NCBI GenBank assembly: GCA_014647935.1
Contig: BMQD01000004.1
Coordinates: 82,155-146,154, forward strand
DNA length: 64,000 bases
Direction of reading: 5' to 3'
From: Planomonospora parontospora
GTDB lineage: Bacteria; Actinomycetota; Actinomycetes; Streptosporangiales; Streptosporangiaceae
Shown piece after piece: positions 16,288-24,346 of this stretch. The notes under the pieces are model-generated. The model had not been told where the DNA came from. It ran no database searches and was given only the letters and a program-made list of their open reading frames with translations. Position 1 is the stretch's first letter, and the number at the start of each line of letters is the position of its first letter. A program made the translations under genes and the position numbers.

Positions 16288-18323
16288 ACCAGGCAGACAC
16301 CCCCAGGCCGTACGGCAGGCACGCCGGTGCCGGACCGGGCTCCGGCGTCTCCGACGCCGATCCCCTCGGCCTCGGGCTCCCCGCGCAGACCTCCCTGGAA
16401 CTCGTCATCGGGCGCCACGGCCCGATGACGCCGACCCAGGCCGCCCGGATCGGCCTGTCCGTGCTGGACCAGCTCATGAGCGTGCACCGGCACGGCATGG
16501 CCCACGGCGACGTACGGCCGGGCTCGGTCCTGATGGGGCCGCAGGATCAGGTGGTCCTGGCCGGGCCGTCCCTCCGCTCTCCGGTCTTCACCGCCCCCGA
16601 GGGCGTCACCGGCCCGGTCGCGGACCTGTGGTCCCTGGGTGCGACCCTCTTCACCGCCGTCGAGGGCAGACCTCCTGCTCCCGGTGCCTCGCTGCAGAAC
16701 GCGGGTCCGCTCGGCCCGATCCTGGTCGGCCTCCTCGCGGGCGACCCCGCCCTCCGCCCCGACCCGGGCGCGCTCCGTGACGGCCTGCTGGAGGTCTCCC
16801 AGGGCCGCCCCGCGCCGTTCCCCGCGCTTCCCGCCCTCCCCGCCCCGCCGCCGGTCGGCCCCGGCGGCGCCTTCGCCTCGCCGTTCACCTCGGACCCGGG
16901 CCACGCACTCCCCGCCTCGCCGTTCACCTCGGACCCGGGCCACGCACTCCCCGCCTCGCCGTTCAGCTCCGACCCGGGCGGCGCCTTCCCCCTCTCGTCA
17001 TCGGACTCCGCGCCGGGCCGCACGTTCCCCGGTCCGGTGCCCCCACCCCCGCAGCCGCCCTGGGCCGGCGCCCCGCTTCAGGCTCCGTCCGGCTCCCCGT
17101 CCCCGGACCCTGGAGCGGCCCCCGGGTTCTCATCCCAGGAACCGGGTCCGGCCCCGGGATTCCCGTCTCCGGAGCACGGGGCCGCGCCGCCGTTCCCTGC
17201 CGGAGCGGCCGGCGCCGCGCCGTCCGGTTCCCCCGAGCTGACCGTGCCCTTCCGGATTCAGCCCCCGGCTGCTGCGGCACCCGGTGCCGCGGCTCACGCT
17301 TCCGCTTCGGCGGCCCCCTCAGTGCCGGCGTCACCCGCATCGGCCTCCGCATCCCCACCCGCACCCGCACCCGCACCCGCACCCGCACCCGCACCCGCAC
17401 CCGCACCCGCACCGACAGTCCCCGCCACCTCGGCAGACCCCACCACTCCAACGGGCCCCGCCACCCCGACGGGCCCAACCACCCCAACCGGCCCCGCCAC
17501 CCCGGCGGGCCCAGCCGCCTTCGCCGGTCCCGCCGTACCCGCCCCCGCGGACTCGGCCCCGTCCGATCCACGTCCACGGGAGGACGTGTCCTCCGTCCAC
17601 CGGGACGTCTCCTCCCGCGGGAACTCCGGTCCCGTCGCCGCCGTACCTCCTGCCGCGCGCCCCGCCGACCGGCCGGACGGCGTCCTCGTGCCCCGCTCGA
17701 TCGTGGCGCTGACCGGTGTGCTGATGGCGGGTATGGCGGTCACCATCGGGATCCTGCTCGTGCCGGTGCTGAGCGGTTCCGGTGAGGAGAGCACGGACCC
17801 CGGCGCCAAGGGCCGCTTCGCCGCCGCCCCGAGGGCCTGCGGCCTGCTCACCGACGCACAGGCGGGGGAGGTCGTCCCCGGCTTTCGGAGCTCGGAGGTC
17901 GAGCCCGCCGAGTGCAACTGGCTCAACAGCGCCGACTGGCGCAAACCCGGCTCGGAGAAGTTCGACCTGCGGGTGCGCCTGGTCGCCCAGAAGCAGGACG
18001 GGTCGGAGGTGCGGCGGGCGCAGGAATACCTCGCGAGCAGGAAGCAGGACACCCGCGACCGGAGCGAGCGCGCCACACCCGCTCCCCTCCCGCCCCAGGA
18101 CCTGAAGGGCCTCGGGGAGGAGGCCTTCATCACCGGCGGCTACGGGCCGAGCAAGCTCTACGGCGGCTCCTACAAGGTGACCGTGGTCTTCCGCGTCAGC
18201 AACCTCGTCGCCGAGGTCGAGTACGAGCGGGGCAGCGTCAAGGAGGACGCCGACGGCAGGGTCGCGGAGAACGGCGCGAAGGTGGCCCGCTGGGTCGCCG
18301 AGGCCCTCAGAGCCCGCGGCTGA
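16284..18323 (+). CDS. second membrane pseudokinase, N-lobe truncated, with DUF3558-like outside domain
   Basis: Single-span protein of about 679 residues, translationally coupled to the previous gene by ATGA overlap. Only the kinase C-lobe is recognisable (residues 35-170): HRD reads HGD (74-76), the Mg-binding Asn is Ser81, DFG is AGP (93-95), and there is no glycine loop or ATP lysine. DLWSLGATLFTAVEGRPP still identifies the fold. A linker of nearly 300 residues, rich in Pro/Ala and with several tandem repeats, leads to a transmembrane helix near 473-497. An outside domain follows (CGLLTDAQAGEVVPGF, ECNWLNS), clearly related to that of its neighbour. The two proteins probably act together; neither is expected to be an active kinase. 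Confidence 0.83.
   Translation: MNQADTPRPYGRHAGAGPGSGVSDADPLGLGLPAQTSLELVIGRHGPMTPTQAARIGLSVLDQLMSVHRHGMAHGDVRPGSVLMGPQDQVVLAGPSLRSPVFTAPEGVTGPVADLWSLGATLFTAVEGRPPAPGASLQNAGPLGPILVGLLAGDPALRPDPGALRDGLLEVSQGRPAPFPALPALPAPPPVGPGGAFASPFTSDPGHALPASPFTSDPGHALPASPFSSDPGGAFPLSSSDSAPGRTFPGPVPPPPQPPWAGAPLQAPSGSPSPDPGAAPGFSSQEPGPAPGFPSPEHGAAPPFPAGAAGAAPSGSPELTVPFRIQPPAAAAPGAAAHASASAAPSVPASPASASASPPAPAPAPAPAPAPAPAPAPTVPATSADPTTPTGPATPTGPTTPTGPATPAGPAAFAGPAVPAPADSAPSDPRPREDVSSVHRDVSSRGNSGPVAAVPPAARPADRPDGVLVPRSIVALTGVLMAGMAVTIGILLVPVLSGSGEESTDPGAKGRFAAAPRACGLLTDAQAGEVVPGFRSSEVEPAECNWLNSADWRKPGSEKFDLRVRLVAQKQDGSEVRRAQEYLASRKQDTRDRSERATPAPLPPQDLKGLGEEAFITGGYGPSKLYGGSYKVTVVFRVSNLVAEVEYERGSVKEDADGRVAENGAKVARWVAEALRARG
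16878..16979. repeat. 39-base tandem repeat, two full units and a partial third
   Basis: Units begin at 16878, 16917 and 16956 and encode repeats of the type SPFTSDPGHALPA in the linker of the second pseudokinase. The copies are nearly identical, so the duplication is probably recent. Confidence 0.85.
17357..17410. repeat. nine copies of ACCCGC, coding Pro-Ala repeats
   Basis: Uninterrupted hexanucleotide microsatellite inside the linker of the second pseudokinase, giving alternating Pro-Ala. It keeps the frame when units are gained or lost, so linker length may vary between strains. Confidence 0.9.
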
Positions 18324-18391
18324 CCCGCCGGGCCGCTCCGCGCGCCCTCCCGAACCGGCCCGCTCTGAACCGGCCCTGCCTGAACCGGCCC

Positions 18392-18425
18392 CGCCGGGCG
18401 GCCCGGCGCCCGGGACGGCCCGGCG
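18392..18425. terminator. GC-rich hairpin after the pseudokinase operon
   Basis: Arms CGCCGGGC (18392-18399) and GCCCGGCG (18418-18425) are exact reverse complements, about 70 bases after the second pseudokinase stop. There is no T-run. The rest of 18324-18548 holds no gene. Confidence 0.4.
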
Positions 18426-18557
18426 GGCCGCGGTGAGCCCGTCCCGGGAAACGAGATATATCTCAGATGGAACCCGGGTGGGTGGCCCGCTCGTTGACCG
18501 GGCGACGCAGAATGTCATCAGGCGGGGCGCGCGCTCCGCGTTCGGAGGATGTTGAGG

Positions 18558-18749
18558 ATGTCGCCCATCCAGAAGTACGCGATCGGCGCCGGAGCAGCCG
18601 TGCTGCTCTCGTGGATCTTCCTGCCGGGCTGGCTGGCCCTGCTGGTCTTCCTCGGCGTCGTCGCCGCCCCGGCCGTCGGCTACATGATGCTCGATCCCTC
18701 CCAGCGGGAGCGGCTCAAGCGCGCCCGCAGGCGGGGCATCGGCCGCTGA
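18558..18749 (+). CDS. small hydrophobic membrane protein
   Basis: Predicted protein of about 63 residues of unknown function. It begins MSPIQKYAIGAGAAV, has one long or two short hydrophobic segments (about residues 8-43) and a basic tail (ERLKRARRRGIGR). ATG 18558 is preferred because GGAGG (18544-18548) is nine bases upstream; the in-frame ATG at 18549 abuts that site directly. A strong hairpin follows the stop, supporting a real short transcription unit. No pathway link is evident. Confidence 0.65.
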   Translation: MSPIQKYAIGAGAAVLLSWIFLPGWLALLVFLGVVAAPAVGYMMLDPSQRERLKRARRRGIGR

Positions 18750-18754
18750 TCCGG

Positions 18755-18785
18755 CGCGGAGGCCCGCTCCCGGCGGGCCTCCGCG
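18755..18785. terminator. strong 13-bp hairpin terminator
   Basis: Arms CGCGGAGGCCCGC (18755-18767) and its exact reverse complement (18773-18785) enclose a 5-base loop, six bases after the small membrane protein stop. It is probably bidirectional, between convergent genes. Confidence 0.75.
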
Positions 18786-18799
18786 GCACAGCGCTCCGG

Positions 18800-18818
18800 G
18801 GTCCCGCCCGGCGGGACC
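18800..18818. terminator. second hairpin GGTCCCGC/GCGGGACC
   Basis: 8-bp perfect stem with a 3-base loop just beyond the first hairpin, possibly serving the convergent DUF3817 gene on the minus strand. Confidence 0.5.
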
Positions 18819-18849
18819 TCCGTACGGCCCCGCCCCCCGTAGCAGAGTC

Positions 18850-18895
18850 AGGCGGGGAGCCGGGCAGGGGCCAGGCGGGGAGCCGGGCAGGGGTC
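18850..18895. repeat. two tandem 23-base repeats at a gene end
   Basis: The units 18850-18872 and 18873-18895 differ by one base. The second covers the last codons of the DUF3817 gene, so the duplication has copied part of its 3' end into the intergenic space. Confidence 0.85.
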
Positions 18896-19217
18896 AGGCG
18901 GTCGCCGTCGCGGCGGCGGCCTCGGTCTCCACGCGCCGGGTGACCTTGCGCTCGAAGACGAACGAGAGCAGCGGCACGGTGCCCGCGAGCATCACGCCCA
19001 GGATGTACTGCCACGACCAGCGGGCCTTCATGCCCAGGTTCATCGCGGCCACGAGGTACAGCATGTAGAGGAAGCCGTGGATCGGGGAGACGACCTTCGA
19101 CGGGCCCTCGATGCCGAAGCCGTACCTGAGCACGATGCACACGGTCAGGACGAGCAGCATCACGCCGACGACGTACGCCAGGACTCGGAAGGGCTTGAGA
19201 GCGGATTCCACGGTCAT
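18894..19217 (-). CDS. DUF3817 integral membrane protein
   Basis: Membrane protein of about 107 residues matching DUF3817. It has three hydrophobic helices and the family segment VSPIHGFLYMLYLVAAMNLG, followed by RWSWQYILGVMLAGTVPLLSF. The function of the family is not established. It is often found beside SURF1 and respiratory genes in actinomycetes, as it is here. The start at ATG 19217 has GAGG a few bases upstream. It is probably co-transcribed with the SURF1 gene upstream, since both are on the minus strand about 130 bases apart. The C-terminal Ala/Thr tail overlaps the 23-base repeat. Confidence 0.82.
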   Translation of the reverse strand: MTVESALKPFRVLAYVVGVMLLVLTVCIVLRYGFGIEGPSKVVSPIHGFLYMLYLVAAMNLGMKARWSWQYILGVMLAGTVPLLSFVFERKVTRRVETEAAAATATA

Positions 19218-19345
19218 CTACCTCGGGTCGGGGAGCGGGGACGTTCAACGATATGCGGGGCCGGACGGGGTGTACGCGGGACGGGGTGTGCGCGGGACGG
19301 GACGGCCCCACGGGCGGATCCGGGGTCCGCGCCCGGGGCCGCCGG

Positions 19346-20188
19346 TCAGACGGCGGCCGGCCGGGACTCCGGCGCGGACCCGGAGTCCGCAGCGGAGGCG
19401 GGTTCCGGGTCCGGATCCGGCTCCGTCCCGGGATCCGGCCCGGAGTCCGGGCCCGTTCCGCCCTCCGGAGCGGCCCTCCCGCCCCGGAGGGCGTCGCGCA
19501 CGAAGTGCCACCACATGAAGACGGCGAACAGGCCGAAGATCCACCACTGGGCGGCGTAGGCGAGGTTGCGCCAGGTGAGCACGCCCTCCTGCGTCGGCGC
19601 GGGGGCGTGGACCGGTTCGGCCGCGACGGGCGGGGCCGGCGACTGGGCTGTGGCGATCACGAAGCCGTCGCGCAGCTTCACGCCCCGCCACAGGTTGACC
19701 AGCTCCGCCGACGACACCGTCAGCACCTGCCCCTGCGGGAGCTGCCGGGTCCTGCGCTGCACGCTGTCGGTCGGCTCCGACGCCTGCAGCCGCCCGGTCA
19801 CGGTCACCTTCCCCTGCGGCACGGCCGTCGCCGGGTCCCCGGCGGCGGGCACCCGGCCGCGCACGACGGGGATCACCGTGCCGTCACCCAGGTCGAGCGG
19901 GGTCAGCACCCACAGGCCCTCGTCCCGCTGCGCCACCAGGAGCTGCCGGGAGGCGTCGAAGGTCCCCTCCGCCGTCACCCTGCGGCCGATCGCGTCGGCC
20001 GCCAGATGGCGGCCGGCCTCGGTGAGCGTGCCCACCGCCACCGGGGCGGGGTCCCGCGTGGACTGGGGCCTGCCGGAGTCCTCGAAGACCCCGAGCTGCC
20101 AGCGGCCGAGCAACCCGCACACGACGAGCGCTCCGACCGCGAGGAGGTGGAGCACCACCACGCGCGGAGAGAACAGGATCCGGAGCAT
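19346..20188 (-). CDS. SURF1 family protein (cytochrome oxidase assembly)
   Basis: Membrane protein of about 280 residues of the SURF1 family, which assists haem a insertion or assembly of aa3-type cytochrome c oxidase. It shows the N-terminal helix (VVLHLLAVGALVVCGLLGRWQLG), a large extracytoplasmic beta domain (VPVVRGRVPA-like IPVVRGRVPAAGD, LQASEP), and the C-terminal helix NLAYAAQWWIFGLFAVFMWW. An acidic Pro/Asp/Ser tail ends the protein. ATG 20188 lies six bases after TAGCGT on the minus strand, so a leaderless transcript is likely. It is divergent from a tiny membrane protein gene with its own promoter. Confidence 0.9.
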   Translation of the reverse strand: MLRILFSPRVVVLHLLAVGALVVCGLLGRWQLGVFEDSGRPQSTRDPAPVAVGTLTEAGRHLAADAIGRRVTAEGTFDASRQLLVAQRDEGLWVLTPLDLGDGTVIPVVRGRVPAAGDPATAVPQGKVTVTGRLQASEPTDSVQRRTRQLPQGQVLTVSSAELVNLWRGVKLRDGFVIATAQSPAPPVAAEPVHAPAPTQEGVLTWRNLAYAAQWWIFGLFAVFMWWHFVRDALRGGRAAPEGGTGPDSGPDPGTEPDPDPEPASAADSGSAPESRPAAV

Positions 20189-20194
20189 GACACC

Positions 20195-20200
20195 ACGCTA
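20195..20200 (-). promoter_or_regulatory. -10 box TAGCGT of a likely leaderless promoter
   Basis: On the minus strand TAGCGT ends six bases before the SURF1 ATG. No Shine-Dalgarno is seen. Confidence 0.45.
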
Positions 20201-20333
20201 TCCGCCCATACCCGCGGTCCCGCCCCCAGGACCGCGCCACGCCCGAGACGGTGCGCGGGCGACCCTGCGAAGCACCGGGAACCGGCGGAGCACCGGGAAC
20301 GGTCCGGGCACGGTTCGGGTACAGGAACCCGGG

Positions 20334-20361
20334 TTGAAAAGTCGCGATGTGTCGCTAAAGT
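20334..20361 (+). promoter_or_regulatory. promoter TTGAAA-16-TAAAGT, leaderless
   Basis: The -35 box TTGAAA (20334-20339), a 16-base spacer and the -10 box TAAAGT (20356-20361) are followed six bases later by ATG 20368. This is the best-formed promoter in the window. Confidence 0.65.
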
Positions 20362-20367
20362 CGACCC

Positions 20368-20538
20368 ATGTCTGACCCTCAGATCGACCCGGCAGGGAAC
20401 ACCCAGCAGTTCCGCGCGTTCGCACAGCGTAAGGACCCGGAGGCCGCCCCGCAACGGCGGTCGCCGATCGTCCCCATCGTGGCGGGCGTGGTGGTGGTGC
20501 TGGTCATCGCCGCCGTCGCCGCCTACCTGATCCTCTAG
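20368..20538 (+). CDS. 56-residue single-span membrane protein
   Basis: Short gene starting MSDPQIDPAGNTQQF, with a polar N-terminal half of about 32 residues, one strong transmembrane helix (IVPIVAGVVVVLVIAAVAAY) and almost no residues beyond it. It is supported by a well-formed promoter directly in front, a leaderless start geometry, and a frame of good coding quality ending at TAG 20536-20538. It is divergent from SURF1. The function is unknown. A role as a small accessory of respiratory complexes is only a guess from its neighbour. Confidence 0.65.
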   Translation: MSDPQIDPAGNTQQFRAFAQRKDPEAAPQRRSPIVPIVAGVVVVLVIAAVAAYLIL

Positions 20539-20745
20539 CCGCACCCGCGGTCACACGGCAGGGCGGCGACCGCTCCGCCGTACGACGCCGTGCGACGCCG
20601 TACGACCCGACGCATGTCCGCCCGCGCCGAAGGCTTCGCCCTCGGCGCTTTTCGCGTACCCCTGGGCCGATGCCGTACCGACCGGTCGGTTTCTCTGAGT
20701 GCTCCGGCGTCTCGGGGATGGACGGCACGCGGGCCCGCTCGTTAC

Positions 20746-20764
20746 ATTGGACTTTGCGTCCAAT
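20746..20764. promoter_or_regulatory. operator-like palindrome ATTGGAC-TTTGC-GTCCAAT
   Basis: Perfect 7-base inverted repeat with a 5-base spacer, directly upstream of the Shine-Dalgarno of the monooxygenase and overlapping a TACATT box (20743-20748). The symmetry suggests a TetR- or LacI-type repressor; no candidate regulator is adjacent. Confidence 0.6.
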
Positions 20765-20775
20765 AAGGAGATGGG

Positions 20776-22233
20776 ATGAGAACCTCCCCCGGGATGACCA
20801 TCATCGGCTCGGGCTTCGCCGGGCTGTGCATGGCGATCAAGCTCAAGGAGGCCGGATACCACGACTTCGTGATCCTGGAGAAGGCCGGCGAGCTCGGCGG
20901 CACCTGGCGGGACAACACCTATCCCGGCTGCGCCTGCGACGTCCCCTCCCACATGTACTCCTTCTCCTTCGAGCTCAATCCCGGCTGGTCGCGGATGTTC
21001 CCGGCGCAGGGGGAGATCCGGGACTACATGCGCGCCTGCGCGGAGAAGTACGGCCTCGGCCCGCACCTGAGGTTCGGCAAGGAGGTCGTCTCCCTGGAGT
21101 ACGACGACGCGGCCCGCGACTGGCGGGTCGGCACCGCCGACGGCGAGGTGTTCACCACCAACGCGGTCGTCTCGGGCGTCGGCGCGCTGCACGTCCCGTC
21201 GCTCCCGGAGATCGCGGGCCGCGAGCGCTTCCGCGGAGCGGCCTTCCACTCGGCCGCCTGGGACCACTCGGTGGACCTGACCGGCAAGCGGGTCGCGGTG
21301 GTCGGCACGGGCGCCTCCGCGGTGCAGTTCGTCCCCAGGATCGCCGAGCGGGCCGCGCACCTGACCGTCTACCAGCGCACCGCGCCCTGGATCCAGCCCA
21401 AGCCCGACTTCGCCTTCCCGGAGCGGACGAAGCGGCTGCTCGCCCTGCCCGGCGCGGCCCGGGCGCTGCGCAACGCGATCTACTGGGCGCTGGAGACCCG
21501 TGCGCTCGGTTTCACCGTCGACCCGCGCCTGATGAAGGTGCACGAGGCGGTCGCCCTGCGCCACCTGGAACGGCAGGTGCCCGACCCGGGGCTGCGGGCC
21601 AGGCTGACCCCGGACTACACGATCGGCTGCAAGCGCATCCTGCTCTCGGACGACTACTATCCCGCGCTCACCCGGGAGAACGTCGAGGTCGTGACCGACG
21701 GGATCAGCGAGATCCGGGAGGGCTCGATCCTCGACGCCGCCGGCCGGGAGACCGAGGTCGACGTGATCGTCTACGGCACCGGCTTCAAGGTCGTGGACGC
21801 GCTGAACGACCAGCGGATCACCTGCCGGAACGGCCGGAAGATCCAGGACGCCTGGCAGGACGGCGTCGAGGCCTACTACGGCGTCGCCGTCTCGGGCTTC
21901 CCGAACCTGTTCTTCCTCCTCGGGCCGAACACCGGCCTGGGCCACAACTCGGTCGTGTTCATGATCGAGTCCCAGGTGCGGTACGTCATCGAGTGCCTGC
22001 GGCTGCTCTCCCGCACCGGCGCCAGGGCGTTGGACGTCCGTCCCGAGGCCCAGCGCGACTTCAACGACCGCCTCCAGCGGCGCCTCTCCGCCCTGGTCTG
22101 GAACGAGGGCGGCTGCCGGAGCTGGTACCTCGACTCCCGCGGCGTCAACCGCACCCTCTGGCCGGGTTTCACCTTCGAGTACTGGGCGCGGACCCGGAAG
22201 GTGAGACCCGGCGCCTACCGGCTCATCCGCTGA
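20776..22233 (+). CDS. flavin-containing monooxygenase, Baeyer-Villiger type
   Basis: FAD- and NADPH-dependent monooxygenase of about 485 residues that inserts oxygen into ketones, or oxidises related substrates, in the cytoplasm. The FAD motif is GSGFAG (residues 11-16), followed by GGTWRDNTYPGCACDVPSH. The Baeyer-Villiger fingerprint reads FRGAAFHSAAWDH, with F-x-G-x3-H-x3-W intact. The NADPH Rossmann motif is VVGTGASA, and the C-terminal YGTGFKV segment is typical. The start at ATG 20776 has AAGGAG five bases upstream. It appears monocistronic, ends at a strong hairpin, and is probably repressed through the palindrome at 20746-20764. The substrate is unknown. Confidence 0.92.
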   Translation: MRTSPGMTIIGSGFAGLCMAIKLKEAGYHDFVILEKAGELGGTWRDNTYPGCACDVPSHMYSFSFELNPGWSRMFPAQGEIRDYMRACAEKYGLGPHLRFGKEVVSLEYDDAARDWRVGTADGEVFTTNAVVSGVGALHVPSLPEIAGRERFRGAAFHSAAWDHSVDLTGKRVAVVGTGASAVQFVPRIAERAAHLTVYQRTAPWIQPKPDFAFPERTKRLLALPGAARALRNAIYWALETRALGFTVDPRLMKVHEAVALRHLERQVPDPGLRARLTPDYTIGCKRILLSDDYYPALTRENVEVVTDGISEIREGSILDAAGRETEVDVIVYGTGFKVVDALNDQRITCRNGRKIQDAWQDGVEAYYGVAVSGFPNLFFLLGPNTGLGHNSVVFMIESQVRYVIECLRLLSRTGARALDVRPEAQRDFNDRLQRRLSALVWNEGGCRSWYLDSRGVNRTLWPGFTFEYWARTRKVRPGAYRLIR

Positions 22234-22350
22234 CCGCCCGAGGGCGGCGGACGGCGGACGGCCCGGTCCCGGACCGGCGAGGCGCCGATCGCCTCCCGGG
22301 CCCAGGCCTGCGGCGCACCGGCCGCCCCCCGGCTCCGGACCTGCGGCGCA

Positions 22351-22390
22351 CCGGCCGTCTCCCCGCCGTGGCGGGCCGGGAGACGGCCGG
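22351..22390. terminator. 13-bp hairpin between convergent genes
   Basis: Arms CCGGCCGTCTCCC (22351-22363) and GGGAGACGGCCGG (22378-22390) pair perfectly around a 14-base loop, between the monooxygenase and gamma-glutamyltransferase stops. An 18-base direct repeat CCTGCGGCGCACCGGCCG lies just before it. Confidence 0.7.
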
Positions 22391-22395
22391 CGTGG

Positions 22396-24219
22396 TCACC
22401 GCGCCGGGGAGACGACCAGCGCGCTGCCGCCGCCCCGGCGGGACGGCTCGGCGACCGCCTGCAGCCGGCCGCGGCCGAGGAACTCCACCGCGGTGGCCGC
22501 GCCGATCTCCGGGTTGAGGACCAGGCTGTGTCCGCGCCCGGTCAGCTCGGCGCCGTGGCGGTCGATGAACCCCTGCTCCGCCTGGGTCTGGGCGGTGTTG
22601 CGCTGGGTCGCCCGGGGCGCGGCGAGGGCCTCGGGCAGGGACATGCCGAACTCCCAGCGGTTGACGAGGATCTGCAGCACGGTCGTGATGATCGTGGACC
22701 CGCCCGGCGAGCCCAGGGCCAGCAGCGGCTCGCCGTCGGCCAGGACGATCGTCGGGGCCATGGACGAGCGGGGCCGCTTGCCGGGACCGGGCAGGTTCGG
22801 GTCGCCGGGGGCCGGGCCGAAGGTGAAGTCGGTCAGCTCGTTGTTGAGCAGGAAGCCCCGGCCGGGGACGACGATGCCGTTGCCGCCGGTGGACTCGATG
22901 GTGATGTTGTAGGCGACCACGTTCCCCCGCCGGTCCGCCACCACCAGGTGGGTGGTCTCCGGACCCTCGGGGGCGGCCGTGCCGGTCTCCGGGGCCGCCG
23001 GGGAGTCCGCCGGGCACGGCCCGTAGGCCCCGTCGGGCTCCCCCGCCGGGGCCGGGTGGGCCATCGCCCGCTCGGTGACCAGGCAGGCGCGCTCCTTGGC
23101 GAATCCGTCGGAGAGCAGCTCCGCCAGCGGCACGCCGGGGACCCCGGAAGGATCGCCGACGTACCTCCCCCGGTCGGCGAAGGCCAGCCGGGACGCCTCC
23201 AGGTACTCGTGCGGGCCGACCTCCGGCAGCGCCTCCAGGATGTTCAGCGCCTCGCCGACGGTGGAGCCGCCCGAGGACGGAGGCGCCATGCCGTACACGT
23301 CCATGCCCTTGTAGACGACCTTCGTCGGCGGCCGCTCCAGCGCCCGGTAGGCCCTCAGGTCCGGCAGCTCCATCAGGCCCGGCCGGACGTTCCGGGCGGA
23401 GCCGGGCGTGACCGGCGGCCGCTTCACGGTCGCCACGACCTCCTCGCCGAGCCGCCCGCCGTACAGCCAGCCGGGGCCCTTCCTGCCGAGCGTGCGGTAG
23501 GTCTCGGCCAGCTCGGGGTTGCGGAACGTGGAGCCGACCCGCGGCGGTGCGCCGCCGGGCAGGAAGAGCTTCGCGGTGGAGGTGAAGTCCGCGAACCGGG
23601 CCGCGTTGGCGGCGGTCTGGTCGTGGAACGTCTGGTCGACGGTGAAGCCGCGGTCGGCCACCTCGACGGCGGGCTGCAGCGCCTGCCGGAGCGAGAGCGT
23701 GCCGAACCGGCGCAGTGCCAGCTCCCACTGGGCCACGCTGCCGGGCACTCCGGCGGACAGCCCGCTGGTGACGGCCTCCTCGAACGGGACGCCCTCCAGC
23801 GAGGTCGCCGTCATCGCCTTCGGGGCCGTCTCGCGGCCGTCGATCGTGTGGACCTTCCCGCGCCGCGCGTCGTAGTAGAGCAGGAACCCGCCCCCGGCGA
23901 GTCCGGCCGAGTAGGGCTCGGTCACCCCCAGCACGGCCGCGGCCGCGACCGCCGCGTCGACGGCGTTGCCCCCGCGCCTGAGGACCTTCAGCGCCGCCCT
24001 GCTCGCGTCCGGGTCGACGGTCGAGACCGCGCCGCCGTACCCTTCGGCGACGGGGGCCTTCCCGGTCTGGCCGCCGCCCGGTCTCCCGGTCGTCGGCGAG
24101 GCGGCCGGCGCGACCGGCTGCGGGGTCGGCGGCGGATCGGCCCAGGCCGGCGGGGTGAGCACGGTGGAGCCCGCCACCAGGATCACTGCGAGGGGCGCGA
24201 CAGAGCGATTAGTGATCAT
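22396..24219 (-). CDS. gamma-glutamyltransferase, secreted
   Basis: Ntn-hydrolase of about 607 residues that cleaves or transfers the gamma-glutamyl group of glutathione-like compounds outside the cell. A Sec signal peptide (residues 1-29, likely cleavage AWA/DP) and a Pro-rich stretch precede the large subunit. The autoprocessing site is the Thr in PETTHLVVADRRGN. Small-subunit motifs STGGNGIVVPGRGFLLNNEL, PRSSMAPTI and GSPGGSTII (oxyanion region) are present. The start at ATG 24219 has GGAGG six bases upstream. Actinomycetes lack glutathione, so the physiological donor may be another gamma-glutamyl compound. It stands alone. Confidence 0.93.
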   Translation of the reverse strand: MITNRSVAPLAVILVAGSTVLTPPAWADPPPTPQPVAPAASPTTGRPGGGQTGKAPVAEGYGGAVSTVDPDASRAALKVLRRGGNAVDAAVAAAAVLGVTEPYSAGLAGGGFLLYYDARRGKVHTIDGRETAPKAMTATSLEGVPFEEAVTSGLSAGVPGSVAQWELALRRFGTLSLRQALQPAVEVADRGFTVDQTFHDQTAANAARFADFTSTAKLFLPGGAPPRVGSTFRNPELAETYRTLGRKGPGWLYGGRLGEEVVATVKRPPVTPGSARNVRPGLMELPDLRAYRALERPPTKVVYKGMDVYGMAPPSSGGSTVGEALNILEALPEVGPHEYLEASRLAFADRGRYVGDPSGVPGVPLAELLSDGFAKERACLVTERAMAHPAPAGEPDGAYGPCPADSPAAPETGTAAPEGPETTHLVVADRRGNVVAYNITIESTGGNGIVVPGRGFLLNNELTDFTFGPAPGDPNLPGPGKRPRSSMAPTIVLADGEPLLALGSPGGSTIITTVLQILVNRWEFGMSLPEALAAPRATQRNTAQTQAEQGFIDRHGAELTGRGHSLVLNPEIGAATAVEFLGRGRLQAVAEPSRRGGGSALVVSPAR

Positions 24220-24334
24220 ATGTCCTCCCGCGCTCAGCTTTACCCACCTCGGCAGGGTTGTCAGCCTCATGTACCGCCGAAGATGTAGCGGCGCCCGCGC
24301 CTCCGGGCGGACGCGCAGGTCAGGCGGGCGGGCG

Positions 24335-24340
24335 TAGGGT
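24335..24340 (+). promoter_or_regulatory. -10 box TAGGGT of a likely leaderless promoter
   Basis: TAGGGT ends six bases before GTG 24347. No Shine-Dalgarno is present. Confidence 0.4.
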
Positions 24341-24346
24341 GCTGGC

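Noticed and set aside
22396..24219. Gamma-glutamyltransferase with the neighbouring monooxygenase as part of a biosynthetic cluster
   Set aside because: The two genes are convergent, each followed by a strong hairpin, and no PKS, NRPS, terpene or RiPP core gene is present anywhere in the window.
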